64,000 bases of DNA from CBDFKF01 sp965248765 (GCA_965248765.1 CBDFKF010000002.1:124001-188000), one strand, 5' to 3'. Positions 49,986 through 59,487 are shown, counted from the stretch's first letter. Translations and numbers: made by a program. Notes: generated by a model not told the origin, from the letters alone.

Positions 49986-52457
49986 TCAACGCGGCGCGTC
50001 CGGCCGTTGCGCCCGCATCTCCGCGCTCTTCGGATCATAGAGCGGTTTGAGGCTGGCCCGCGCTCGATAGCGCTTCCAGGCGATATCGATCTCGTAGGCG
50101 CCGGCTTCGACAAACGCGCCATCCACGCCATCTGTGTGATTGACGTAGCCGAGCCCGATCGCCCGCCCCAGGGTGTGTCCATAGGCGCCCGAGGTAATGT
50201 AGCCAACCATGGCGCCGTCGCGGTAGATCGGCTCGTTGTGGTAGAGCAGCGGTTCGGGATCATCGAGCGCGAACTGGACCAGTCGCTTGGTCACGCCGTT
50301 CTCGCCCTGGCGCAACAGCGCCTCGCGGCCGATGAACGGCACCGGCTTGTCGAGAGCGCAGACGAAGCCGAGACCGGCTTCGAACGGGGTGTCCTCCGAC
50401 GTGATGTCGTGACCCCAATGGCGATACGCTTTCTCGATGCGCAAGGAATCGAGCGCATGCATGCCGCACGGCCTTAAGGCGAAGCCCTCGCCCGCCGCCA
50501 GGACCGCGTCCAAGAGGCCGCGGGCGAACTCCGCCGGCACGTAGAGCTCCCAGCCCAACGCCCCAACGTAGCTCATGCGCGTCGCCCGCACCGGCGCACC
50601 GCCCACCTCGATCTCGCGCGAATGGGCAAACGGGAACGCCGCGTTCGAGAGGTCGGCATCGCTCAGTGTCGATAACAAGGCCCGGCTCTCAGGCCCCATC
50701 ACCCCGATCACCGCATAAGCCGAGGTCCAGTCCTCGATGACCACCCGGTCATCGGCCGTCTGGCGGGTGAGCCAGGTCCAATCGCGCACCGCCGTCGCGG
50801 CACTGGTCACCACGAGAAAGCTCTCGTCTGAGATACGCGTCACCGTGAGGTCGGCCTCGATGCCAGCGGCCTCGTTGAGCCATTGGGTGTAGACCGCACG
50901 CCCCGGGGCAACCGCGACATCGTTCGCACAGATGCGCTGGAGCGCGGCCTCGGCATCGGCGCCGCGCACCAGGAACTTGGCGAAGGAGCTGAGATCGAAC
51001 AAACCCACCGCCTCGCGCACCGCCCGACACTCTTCCCCACAGGCGGCGAACCAATTCTGGCGGCCGAACGAATAGGCGTACTTGGGCTCCATGCCGTTGG
51101 TCGCGTACCAGTTGGGCCGCTCCCATCCCGCGACCTCGCCGAAACAGGCGCCAAGGCCCGCGAGCCGCTCGTGGAACGGCGAGGTCCGCACCCCGCGCGC
51201 CGTCTCGTACTGGCGATACGGCCAGTGCATCGCATACATCAGCCCGAGCGCCTCGGAGACCCGCTTGAACAGATAGGTCTTGTCGCCCTGGTGCGGCATC
51301 ACCCGGCGGATGTCGACATCCCACAGGTCGAACGGCGGCTCGCTACCGACGATCCACTCGGCGAGCGCCTTGCCCGCGCCGCCCCCCGATTGGATGCCGA
51401 TCGAGTTGAAGCCAGCCGCCACGTAGAAGTTGTCGAGCTCCGGCGCCGGGCCCAGGTTGTAGCGCTGGTCGGGCGTGAAGCTCTCCGGTCCGTTGAAGAA
51501 GGTGCGGATGCCGACGTTGTTGAGCGCCGGCACACGGTGCATCGCTCCTTCGAGGATCGGCTGGAAATGGTCCCAGTCCTCGGGCAGCTGGTCGAAGCAG
51601 AAATCAGCTGGCACCCCGTCCATGCCCCAGGGCTTAGCTTGAAGCTCGAAGCCGCCGACCAAGAGCTTGCCGGCATCCTCCTTGTAGTAAGCGCCGCTAT
51701 CCATATCCCGCATCGAAGGGAGGTCACGCGGCACGTCGGCCATCGGCTCGGTCACGACATAGAAGTGCTCGGCCGCGTGCAGCGGCACATTCACGCCGGC
51801 CAGGCGCCCGACCTCGCGGCCCCACAGGCCGGCGCAGTTGACGACGACCTCGGCCGAGATCTCGCCGTCCGCGGTCTGCACCGCCTGTGCGCGCCGCCCC
51901 TCGACCCGGATACCGGTGACCGGCGTCTGCTCGAAGATCTGCACCCCCTGCATCCGGGCGCCACGGGCAAGCGCGGCGCAGGTATCGGCCGGGTTGGTCT
52001 GACCGTCCTGGGGGTACCAGACCGCGCCCACCACGTCGTCGATGTTGAGAAGCGGCCACTTGGCCGCCGCCTCGGCGGCCGAGATCACGTCGACCTCGAC
52101 GCCGAAAGCCGCCGCCATCGAGGCACCGCGCAGGATCTCTTCCCAGCGCTCCTTGTTGGTGGCGATCGAGACCGAGCCTGAGCGCTTGTAGCCGGTCGCC
52201 TGGCCGGTCTCGGCCTCGAGGTTGAGGTAGAGCTCGGCGGTGTACTGGGCGAGCTTGGTGAGGTTGACGGTGTAGAGCATCGCTCGCACCAAACCAGCAG
52301 CATGCCAAGTGGTGCCGCATGAGAGCTGCTTGCGCTCCAACAGCGCGACATCGCGCCAGCCCAGCTTGGCGAGGTGGTAGGCGACCGAGCAGCCGATGAT
52401 GCCGCCGCCGATGATCACGACGCGGGCGGCTGCGGGCAGGCGATCGGGGTTCGCCAC
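49986..52457 (-). CDS. Sarcosine/dimethylglycine dehydrogenase-like flavoprotein with GcvT domain
   Basis: 823 residues. The FAD-binding DAO domain (VVIIGGGIIGCSVAYHLAKLG, then GTTWHAAGLV with the His that carries covalent FAD in the family) occupies about residues 1-370. An FAO_M linker is followed by GcvT aminomethyl-transfer domains (about 440-810) that pass one-carbon units to tetrahydrofolate. Demethylation of dimethylglycine, sarcosine or a similar N-methyl compound is likely; the exact substrate is not decided. The GTG at 52457 follows the class V gene by 16 bases, so the two are co-transcribed. Confidence 0.9.
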   Translation of the reverse strand: MANPDRLPAAARVVIIGGGIIGCSVAYHLAKLGWRDVALLERKQLSCGTTWHAAGLVRAMLYTVNLTKLAQYTAELYLNLEAETGQATGYKRSGSVSIATNKERWEEILRGASMAAAFGVEVDVISAAEAAAKWPLLNIDDVVGAVWYPQDGQTNPADTCAALARGARMQGVQIFEQTPVTGIRVEGRRAQAVQTADGEISAEVVVNCAGLWGREVGRLAGVNVPLHAAEHFYVVTEPMADVPRDLPSMRDMDSGAYYKEDAGKLLVGGFELQAKPWGMDGVPADFCFDQLPEDWDHFQPILEGAMHRVPALNNVGIRTFFNGPESFTPDQRYNLGPAPELDNFYVAAGFNSIGIQSGGGAGKALAEWIVGSEPPFDLWDVDIRRVMPHQGDKTYLFKRVSEALGLMYAMHWPYRQYETARGVRTSPFHERLAGLGACFGEVAGWERPNWYATNGMEPKYAYSFGRQNWFAACGEECRAVREAVGLFDLSSFAKFLVRGADAEAALQRICANDVAVAPGRAVYTQWLNEAAGIEADLTVTRISDESFLVVTSAATAVRDWTWLTRQTADDRVVIEDWTSAYAVIGVMGPESRALLSTLSDADLSNAAFPFAHSREIEVGGAPVRATRMSYVGALGWELYVPAEFARGLLDAVLAAGEGFALRPCGMHALDSLRIEKAYRHWGHDITSEDTPFEAGLGFVCALDKPVPFIGREALLRQGENGVTKRLVQFALDDPEPLLYHNEPIYRDGAMVGYITSGAYGHTLGRAIGLGYVNHTDGVDGAFVEAGAYEIDIAWKRYRARASLKPLYDPKSAEMRAQRPDAPR

Positions 52458-52473
52458 GGGGCTCCCTATCCCG

Positions 52474-53721
52474 CTACAGCACCGCCTCGAGGGCGGCGAT
52501 CAGCCGGTCGACCTCATCGACCGTGTTGTAGTGCACCATGCTCACCCGCACGACGCCGTCCTTGGCGTCGATACCGAGTGCTTCGACGCAGCGCCAGGCA
52601 TAGAAGCTGCCGGCGCGCACCGCGATCTGGTGCTCAGCCAAAGCTATGGCGACCTCTTTCGAGCTACGGTCTTTGGCCGTGAACGAGATCGTCGGCGCCC
52701 GCCGCGCCCGCTCACCTGTGGTATCGCCGATCACGCGCGCACCGGCGCGCGCGCCCAGGTAGCCAAGAAGGCGTTTGGTCAGTATCTCCTCCTGGGCCGC
52801 GAACAGATCGAAGACGCGTTCGATCCGCGTGTGCCGGTCGGCCTCTCCTTCAGCGAAATGGTGGGCGTAGACCGCGTCGTAATAGTCCGTAATGCCCGAA
52901 AGGCAGGCCGCTTGCTCGTGGATCACACCGGCCGGATCGAGCCGCTGGCGAAGATCATCGGCGATCTGCTCGTGGCTCTGGTGGGCGAGCTTCTCGAGAT
53001 GCGCGCGCTTGGTGTAGAGCACCCCGAGGTGGGGCCCGTAGGTCTTGTAGAGGCTGAAGCCGTAGAAGTCGGCATCGAGCGCTTTGACGTCGATGCATTG
53101 GTGCGGGGCGTAGCTCACACCGTCGATCATGACGAGCGCCCCGGCGTCGTGAACCCGCCGGGTGATGGCCGCCGCATCGTTGAGCGTGCCGACGATGTTC
53201 GAGCAATGGGGAAAGCACACGAGCCGCGTCCGCGGGCTTAAGAGCGGCTCGAGCGCGGCCGGATCGAGCTCGCCGCTCGTCGGATCGATTCGCCATTCGC
53301 GCACCGTCACCCCGGTCTCGCCAAACCGCCGCCAGGCGCCGCCGTTGGCCTCGTGGTCCTGGTTGGTGACGACGATTTCGTCGCCCTCGGCGAACCACGG
53401 TCGGATCGCCTGCGCCAGCACATAGACGTTCAGCGTGGTCGAGGCGCCGATCGTCACCTCGTCGTCCTCGGCATTGATCATCTCGGCCATGCAGGCATGG
53501 GCTTCATCGATCTCGGTGCCACCGGCGATCGAATGCTCGTAGGGGCCGTACGGCTGCACCCTGGTTTCCACGAGGAAGCGCTGCAGCCGATCGATCACCG
53601 TCTGCGGCATGTAGCTTCCTCCGGCGTTCTCGAGGAAAGCCCAATCGCGGGTGCGCGGATGGGTGAAGGCGGGGAATTGCGCCCGCACGAAATCGAGGTC
53701 GAGGTTGACGTTGGCCGCCAT
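52474..53721 (-). CDS. Class V aminotransferase / cysteine desulfurase-like PLP enzyme
   Basis: 415 residues of the NifS/CsdA-like fold. The N-terminus FPAFTHPRTRDWAFLENAGGS is typical of the cysteine desulfurase-like subfamily. Other features are TNQDHEANGGAWRR, the PLP-Asp motif VMIDGVSYAPHQ, and the PLP lysine in FYGFSLYKTYGPHLGVL. No clear catalytic Cys loop of true cysteine desulfurases is seen near the C-terminus, so a C-N or C-S lyase or aminotransferase acting in the neighbouring catabolic route is more likely. Confidence 0.85.
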   Translation of the reverse strand: MAANVNLDLDFVRAQFPAFTHPRTRDWAFLENAGGSYMPQTVIDRLQRFLVETRVQPYGPYEHSIAGGTEIDEAHACMAEMINAEDDEVTIGASTTLNVYVLAQAIRPWFAEGDEIVVTNQDHEANGGAWRRFGETGVTVREWRIDPTSGELDPAALEPLLSPRTRLVCFPHCSNIVGTLNDAAAITRRVHDAGALVMIDGVSYAPHQCIDVKALDADFYGFSLYKTYGPHLGVLYTKRAHLEKLAHQSHEQIADDLRQRLDPAGVIHEQAACLSGITDYYDAVYAHHFAEGEADRHTRIERVFDLFAAQEEILTKRLLGYLGARAGARVIGDTTGERARRAPTISFTAKDRSSKEVAIALAEHQIAVRAGSFYAWRCVEALGIDAKDGVVRVSMVHYNTVDEVDRLIAALEAVL

Positions 53722-53851
53722 GGACCGGGCTCCGTTAGGCTATCAGCAGGGGAGCAAATAACCGCAAGCAGCGACGAGGCCGGTTGACCTGTCGCCTGTG
53801 GCAAGCTATCGCCGCCCCTTGAGCGCTGTCAATCCAACCGGGAGGCCGCCA

Positions 53852-54247
53852 ATGAACAAGGCAATAAATCCGGCGGGGATTCCTCACCCCTACCGCCACA
53901 TGTATCAGCAGGGGATCGAGATACCGGCGGGCGCGCGGCTCCTCTTCATTTCCGGCCAGGGCGGCATCATCGGCGAGGACGAACTCGCCGAGGGCATCGA
54001 GGCTCAGTGCGCCGTCGCCTTCATGAACTTCCGCCTGGTGCTTGACGAGGCCGGCATGGGCATGGAGGACGTGGTCAAGATCAATTGCCTACTCTCGAGC
54101 CCCGATTACATCCAACCTTACCTCGATGCCCACGCCAAGGCCTTCGAGGGCGTCCGCCCGCCCGGCCACACCCTCTCGGTCATCGCGCAACTCGGCGAGA
54201 CCCGTTGGCTCCTCGAGATCGAGGGCATCGCCGCCAAGGTCGACTGA
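53852..54247 (+). CDS. RidA family protein
   Basis: 131-residue YjgF/YER057c/UK114-family protein. RidA members hydrolyse reactive enamine/imine intermediates made by PLP enzymes. Seen here are HPYRHMYQQGIEIPAGARLLFISGQGG, the conserved VVKINCLL and RPPGHTLSVIAQL; the Arg of the active site is replaced or shifted as in other RidA subgroups. ATG 53852 follows GGGAGG. Divergent from the class V PLP enzyme, whose products it may detoxify. Confidence 0.88.
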   Translation: MNKAINPAGIPHPYRHMYQQGIEIPAGARLLFISGQGGIIGEDELAEGIEAQCAVAFMNFRLVLDEAGMGMEDVVKINCLLSSPDYIQPYLDAHAKAFEGVRPPGHTLSVIAQLGETRWLLEIEGIAAKVD

Positions 54248-54253
54248 CCTTCG

Positions 54254-54297
54254 CCTCATGGTGAGGAGGCGCGCGAACGCCGTCTCGAACCACGAGG
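54254..54297. repeat. Extragenic palindromic repeat, copy B
   Basis: Begins CCTCATGGTGAGGAGGCGC and ends CGTCTCGAACCACGAGG. Outer arms CCTC.TGGT / ACCA.GAGG and inner arms GGCG/CGCC can pair. It lies in the 83-base gap between ridA and the decarboxylase-like gene. Related to copy A at 48129. Confidence 0.65.
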
Positions 54298-54330
54298 CTG
54301 CCGTAGAATACGATCCATTAGGACATGGCC

Positions 54331-55995
54331 ATGAACCGCATCACCGGAAGTTCCGCGTTCCTCTCGCTCCTCCGGGACGAAGGCGTGTCACACATCTTCG
54401 GCAACCCCGGCACGACCGAGCTGCCGATCATGGACGCGATGACCCGCTACCCCGACCTCACCTATGTGCTCGGTCTGCAGGAGTCCATCGTGGTGGCCAT
54501 GGCCGACGGCTTCTCGCGGTCATCGGGCCGGCTCTCGGCCTGCAACGTGCACGTGGCCCCCGGCCTCGGCAACGCGCTCGGCGCGATCTACAACGCCAAG
54601 TTCTTCGGCAGCCCGATGATCATCACCGCCGGCCAGCAGGAGCAGGGCCACGGGCTGACCGAGCCGATGCTGTACGAGCCGCTGGTGCCCATGGCCGCCC
54701 CGCTGGTGAAGTGGGCGGTGGAGGTCACGCGCCTGGCCGACCTGCCGCGCATCGTACACCGCGCAGCGAAGGTCGCGCTGACGGCACCGACGGGACCGGT
54801 CTTCCTGTCGCTGCCCGGCGATGTCCTCAATCAGGAGCTCGGGCTGGAGCTCGGCGCCACCACGCGGGTGGACACCGCGAGCCGGCCCACCGCTAAGGTG
54901 CTAGACCGCCTGGCCGATCGCCTGTTGGCGGCCCAGAGTCCGGTGATCATAAGTGGCCATGAGGTGGCGACCAGCGATGCCCTGGCCGAAGCCGCACGTT
55001 TGGCGGAACTGCTGGGCGCGCCGGTCTACCAGCAAACGGTGCCGTACGGCGCGCACTTCCCCTCGGAACATCCGGCCTTCATCGGCGCGCTGACCCGGGA
55101 TCAACAGCAGGTCCACGACGCGCTGAAACCCCACGACCTTCTGCTCAGCCTCGGCTGCGATGCCTTGCGCATGTCGGTCTGGAGCGAGGTGGACCCGCTG
55201 CCCGCCGAGATGAGCGTTATCCAGATCGGGCTGCGCGATTGGGACCTCGGCAAGAACTATCCGGCCGAGATGGCGATCCGGGCCGAGGTCAAGGTGACGC
55301 TGGATGAGCTCAACGCCGCCCTCGCCACCAAGATCGATCCGGCGCGCACCGCACGCGCCGAGGCCGCCACCGCCGCTCTTGGCGATCGCAACTGGCGCAC
55401 CAAGCGCGAGACGCTGCGCGCACAGACCGCGGCCGCGAGCGAGACCCGCCCGATCGATCCCAACTGGCTCATGATGCAGCTCGTGGACGTGCTGCCCGAG
55501 GACGCCATCGTCGTCGACGAGGGTCTCATCACCTCGCGGGCGCTACTCGGCTTCCTGCCCTTCCGCACGCCGACCGACTACCACGGCCTGGCCAGTGGCG
55601 GTATCGGCTGGGCGATCGCCGGCGCCGTCGGCATTTCAATGGCCCAACCCGGCCGGCCGGTCCTGGCGATCATCGGCGATGGCAGCTCGCTCTACAGCAT
55701 CCAGGCGCTGTGGACCGCCGCCCATCACAAGCTGCCGATCACCTACGTCATCGCCAACAATGGCGGTTATCGGATAATCAAGGAACGGCTGCTCGCCTTC
55801 CACGGCAACGATCGTTTCATCGGCATGGATTTGCACGAGCCCGCGATCGACTTCGTCGGCCTCGCCACGGCCCTTGGCGTGCCGGCCCAACGGATCACCG
55901 AGCCGAGCGAGATCGCGCCCGCCGCCAAGCAAGCCTTGGCGAGCGGCGGCCCTTGCCTTCTCGACGTCGTCGTCCAGGACGGATTTGGCGGCTAA
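54331..55995 (+). CDS. Thiamine diphosphate enzyme, benzoylformate decarboxylase-like
   Basis: 554 residues with the three-domain layout of ThDP decarboxylases. The N-terminal domain has HIFGNPGTTELPIMDAM and the catalytic-Glu-like GLQESIVVAMADGF. The middle domain runs about 190-330. The C-terminal ThDP motif is IGDGSSLYSIQALWTAAHHKLPITYVIANN. It most resembles benzoylformate decarboxylase/ phenylglyoxylate-type enzymes; other 2-oxoacids are possible. ATG 54331 has AGGA at good spacing; ATG 54325 lies 6 bases earlier in frame. It follows ridA and probably belongs to the same catabolic set. Confidence 0.87.
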   Translation: MNRITGSSAFLSLLRDEGVSHIFGNPGTTELPIMDAMTRYPDLTYVLGLQESIVVAMADGFSRSSGRLSACNVHVAPGLGNALGAIYNAKFFGSPMIITAGQQEQGHGLTEPMLYEPLVPMAAPLVKWAVEVTRLADLPRIVHRAAKVALTAPTGPVFLSLPGDVLNQELGLELGATTRVDTASRPTAKVLDRLADRLLAAQSPVIISGHEVATSDALAEAARLAELLGAPVYQQTVPYGAHFPSEHPAFIGALTRDQQQVHDALKPHDLLLSLGCDALRMSVWSEVDPLPAEMSVIQIGLRDWDLGKNYPAEMAIRAEVKVTLDELNAALATKIDPARTARAEAATAALGDRNWRTKRETLRAQTAAASETRPIDPNWLMMQLVDVLPEDAIVVDEGLITSRALLGFLPFRTPTDYHGLASGGIGWAIAGAVGISMAQPGRPVLAIIGDGSSLYSIQALWTAAHHKLPITYVIANNGGYRIIKERLLAFHGNDRFIGMDLHEPAIDFVGLATALGVPAQRITEPSEIAPAAKQALASGGPCLLDVVVQDGFGG

Positions 55996-56036
55996 CGCCG
56001 GTACTTAAACGAGCGAGTCCCGCCCCGCGCTTTCGC

Positions 56037-57061
56037 CTACGCCGCGGCGTCCATCGGATCGTAGGCCAGGTTGGGCGCGAGCCAGCGCTCCACCTCCTGA
56101 ATGCTGAGGCCCTTGCGCGCGGCATAGTCCTCGACCTGATCGCGAGCGATGCGCCCGATGCCGAAATAGCGGCTCTCGGGATGGGAGAAGTAATAGGCCG
56201 CTGACCGAGGCGGCCGGCGTCATGGCACAACTCTCGGTGAGGGCGATGCCGACCGTCGCCTCTGGCTCGAGCAGATCGAACAGACCCCATTTCTCGGTAT
56301 GGTCGGGACAGGCGGGATAGCCGGGCGCGGGACGAATGCCGCGATACTGCTCGCCGATCAGGTCCCGATTGCTGAGCTTCTCGTCGGCGGCGAAGCCCCA
56401 GAATTCCTGGCGCACCCGCTCGTGCATGCGCTCGGCAAAGGCTTCGGCCAGCCGATCTCCCAGCGCCAGCAGGAGAATGGCGCTGTAATCGTCCTGGTCG
56501 CGCTTGAACCGCTCGGCCCGTGCCTCGACCTCGGGGCCGGCCGTGACCGCGAAGCCGCCCAGGTAGTCGGCGACGCCGCTGTCCTTGGGGGCGATGAAAT
56601 CGGCCAGCGCAAGGTTGGCGCGCTCCAGGTCGCGGCGCGCCATCTGCTGGCGCAGTGTGTGGGCCGTCGCCACGACCTTGCTCCGCGCCTCGTCGGCATA
56701 GACCTCGATATCATCGCCGGCCGCATTCGCTGGCCAGAAACCGATCACGCCGCGCGGCGCCAGCCATTACTCGTCGACCAGGCGGCGCAGCATGTCCTCG
56801 GCGTCGCGATGCAGCGCCCAGGCGGCGAAGAACGGCTTCCAGTCGATCCGGTCGATGAGCTCGGCGACATCATAGTCGGCGAACGAGCGGAGGCCGAGCT
56901 TCGGTGGGCACGGCGGTTGGGCGCTCTGCCAATCGATCCGCGCCCCGTTGCAGCGCGCCTCGGTCAGCGATTGCCGGCCCCGCACCTGGCCACTCCGACT
57001 GTGCTTGGCCGCGATCTCACGATACTCGGCCCGTACTTCGCCGGCAAAGCCCTGGCGCCAC
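56037..57061 (-). pseudogene. metH: 3' remnant of cobalamin-dependent methionine synthase
   Basis: Encodes only the activation domain end of MetH. From the IS border, the frame reads GEVRAEYREIAAKH and LGLRSFADYDVAELIDRIDWKPFFAAW. The usual stretch around PAILxDExVGEAA is missing. After RLVDE there is an in-frame TAA (56767-56769), followed in the same frame by WLAPRGVIGFWPANAAGDDIEVYADE. Near 56195 the frame shifts, and the true C-terminus YYFSHPESRYFGIGRIARDQVEDYAARKG...NLAYDPMDAAA ends at 56037. The first roughly 850 codons are absent, and no metH sequence continues beyond the IS. Multiply dead gene. Confidence 0.92.
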
Positions 57062-57144
57062 TGTCACTAACACACGATATGTCCGGTTTATGTACCAGAC
57101 GATCTGTCCGGATTTAGAAGCTCTCCAGGCTATGGAGGGTTTGG

Positions 57145-58320
57145 ATGCGCCGGACAGAGCAGTTGCAGGGACTGAGATTGATGAAGTTCGAGGAGGTTTA
57201 CGGCCGCACCCATCGGGGTTGCTTGAGCCAAGCCGAGGCGGCGGAGGTTCTCGGCGTTTCAGAGCGCACCTTCCGGCGCTGGCGCGACCGCTATGAGGCG
57301 GACGGCGCGGAAGGGCTCTACGATCGCCGTCTGGGCCGGGTCTCGGCGCGGCGCGCGGCGGTCGACGAGGTGACGGCGCTGTTGGCGCTGTTCGACACCC
57401 GCTACTGGGACTTCACCGCCAGGCACTTCCACGAGAAGCTGGTCGCGGACTATGCCTTCAAGCGCAGCTACAACTGGGTGCGGCTGAGCTTGCAGGCCCA
57501 TGGGCGAAGACGGGCGGCGCCCAGGCGCGGGGCGCACCGGCGCAAGCGGCCGCGCCGCGCGCTGCCCGGCATGATGCTGCATCAAGACGGCTCAAGCCAC
57601 GCGTGGGTCCCCGATCAGTGGTGGGACCTGATCGTCACCATGGACGACACCACCAGTGAGATCTACTCGGCCTTCTTCGTCGCCGAAGAGGGCACGATGT
57701 CGAGCTTTCAGGGGGTGTCCGAGGCGATCCGGGCCAAGGGGCTGTTCTGCTCGCTCTATGCCGACCGCGCCGGCCACTACTGGCACACCCCTGAGGCCGG
57801 CGGCACGGTCGACAAGGACAATCCGACCCAGTTCGGCCGCGCCCTGGCCCAGCTCGGCATCGAGCTGATCCCGGCCTACTCGCCCGAGGCAAGGGGGCGC
57901 TCGGAACGCATGTTCGCCACCCTGCAGAAGCGCCTGCCCCAGGAGCTCAGGCTCGCCGGCATCACCGACATGGCCCAGGCCAACCGCTTCCTCAAGGAGC
58001 TCTACCTGCCAGGCCACAACGCCCGCTTCGCGGTGCCGCCGGAAGCCGAGGGCACCGCCTTCGTGCCCTTCGCCGGTACCCTCGACGACATCCTCTGCGT
58101 GCAGCAGGAGCGCACCGTCTCCAACGACAACACCGTGCGCTACAAACGCCTGGTGCTGGCGATCCCGCCCGACCGCCATCGCCGCCACTACGTCAAGGCA
58201 AGGGTCCGGGTCCACGAATACCCCGACCGCACCCTCGCCGTCTTCCATGGGCCGCGCTGCCTGGCCCGATACCAGGCCGACGGATCGCCCATCAACACAA
58301 GCCACAGACAGGCCGCGTGA
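57145..58320 (+). CDS. ISNCY/IS1202-like transposase, copy 2
   Basis: 391 residues, identical to the copy at 38552 except Arg93. The frame is intact, with helix-turn-helix, basic linker and Asp148/Asp207/Glu254 catalytic candidates. With its complete right end, this copy is the more likely of the two to be transposition-competent. Confidence 0.93.
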   Translation: MRRTEQLQGLRLMKFEEVYGRTHRGCLSQAEAAEVLGVSERTFRRWRDRYEADGAEGLYDRRLGRVSARRAAVDEVTALLALFDTRYWDFTARHFHEKLVADYAFKRSYNWVRLSLQAHGRRRAAPRRGAHRRKRPRRALPGMMLHQDGSSHAWVPDQWWDLIVTMDDTTSEIYSAFFVAEEGTMSSFQGVSEAIRAKGLFCSLYADRAGHYWHTPEAGGTVDKDNPTQFGRALAQLGIELIPAYSPEARGRSERMFATLQKRLPQELRLAGITDMAQANRFLKELYLPGHNARFAVPPEAEGTAFVPFAGTLDDILCVQQERTVSNDNTVRYKRLVLAIPPDRHRRHYVKARVRVHEYPDRTLAVFHGPRCLARYQADGSPINTSHRQAA

Positions 58321-58337
58321 TCCGCTTCGACGCGACC

Positions 58338-58390
58338 GGCCAGTGGATAAGGGGACGGCCGCTCCGCGCCCGACCCCTTATCCACTGGCC
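58338..58390 (+). terminator. Hairpin behind transposase, IS copy 2
   Basis: The same perfect 17-base stem (GGCCAGTGGATAAGGGG / CCCCTTATCCACTGGCC) as in copy 1; the loop differs by one base. Confidence 0.6.
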
Positions 58391-58409
58391 CAACAACCAC
58401 AACTGAAGC

Positions 58410-58444
58410 GGTCAATTCATATGGTACATAAACCGGTCAATTCA
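58410..58444. repeat. 25-base-period direct repeat in IS right end
   Basis: GGTCAATTCA occurs at 58410-58419 and again at 58435-58444. Copy 1 has only one. The pair marks two transposase-binding-like units; recombination between them explains the 25-base shorter right end of copy 1. Confidence 0.7.
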
Positions 58445-58540
58445 GTTTGTTCTCGACACTCGTGAATCGCGACGGCGCGAACTGGCGGCGATATACTCGT
58501 CGCCAGCTCCATTCCTTTGCCACCTGAGAACCAACCCATC

Positions 58541-59487
58541 ATGTCGAGAGCCGCCGAGTGCGAGCCCGCGCCGGTCGGCTTGGCCGTTCTCGCCGCCGCC
58601 TCAGGCTCGGTACTGATCTGGGCGGGCACCGTCATCGTCACTAAGTTTGCCGTCGGCGAGGTCGACGCCATTGTCGTCGGCCTGATGCGGACTGTCCTGG
58701 CGGCCCTCTTGACCGCGCCACTGGCGCTGGCCTTCGGTCTCCGTCTGCCTCGCGACGCAGCCGGACTCGGATTGTTGTCGATGAGCTCGATCGGCGGCTT
58801 CGTCGCCTTTCCTATCCTCTTCAGCATTGGGATTAATTACACCACCGCCTCGCACGCGGCGCTGATCATGGCGGCACTGCCAATCTACACCGGTCTGTTC
58901 GCGGCCATCGCGGACCGGCGAGCCCCCGCCATCCGTTGGTGGGCCGGCGTCGCGGTTGCGTTCATCGGGGAGTTCATCCTCATCTTTTCCGACTTGGCTT
59001 CGAGGGCAGCGGCGAGTCCGCTCTGCTGGGCGATTTCTTCATTCTCTTGGGCTGCGCCTGCTCGAGCCTCGGCTATGTTGGCGGCGCGCGGCTCGCGCGG
59101 GCTGGGACGAGCAGCATGGCGACGGCGTTTTTGAGTATTACGCTGGCCGGGCTTGTGCTGCTGCCGCTGTTGGCTTGGCGCGAGGCTCGGGTCGACTGGC
59201 TTTCCGTTTCTGCCGAGGCGTGGGGCGCGATGGCCTACCTTGCGCTGGGTTCATCAATCCTGGCCTACGTTTTGTGGTACTTCGCGCTTGCCCGTGGCGG
59301 CATCGCTCGGGTCGCCTTGGCTCAATTCGTGCAACCTGTGATCGCCTTGGTGCTCGCAACCCTCTTGCTCAGCGAACGGATAACACTGCCGCTGCTGGCT
59401 GCGGCGGTCGTTATCGTCGGCGGTGTTTTCATCGCGCAGCGGCCGACAGCTAGCAAAGAGGAGGGCGGCAGGACGTCTCAGGCATGA
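58541..59487 (+). pseudogene. DMT-superfamily (EamA) transporter, frameshifted
   Basis: Ten-helix drug/metabolite transporter. The first frame covers helices 1-5 (SGSVLIWAGTVIVTKFAVG ... WAGVAVAFIGEFILIFSDL). The second covers the other EamA half (GDFFILLGCACSSLGYVGG ... ALAQFVQPVIALVLATLLL). The frame changes near 58998, where GACTTGGCTTC would be in frame as GACTTGGGCTTC; one G of a GGG run is missing. It starts 82 bases after IS copy 2. A homopolymer miscall is possible here. Confidence 0.85.

Larger units (their letters stand above)
57062..58458 (+). mobile_element. Insertion sequence copy 2, ISNCY/IS1202-like
   Basis: A 1397-base element nearly identical to copy 1, bounded by TGTC...GACA and truncating metH. 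Its right end keeps two 25-base units, each with TGACCG-type motifs that mirror the two TGTCCGG motifs at the left end. No target duplication is seen: the 16 bases on the left (ending GGCGCCAC) and on the right (CTCGTGAATCGCG...) do not match. A deletion or recombination next to the element is implied. Confidence 0.92.

Noticed and set aside
38469..58458. Composite transposon formed by two IS copies in the same orientation
   Set aside because: Copy 1 has its own target duplication on both sides, so it inserted alone; the outer flanks do not match; and the DNA between holds ordinary genes.
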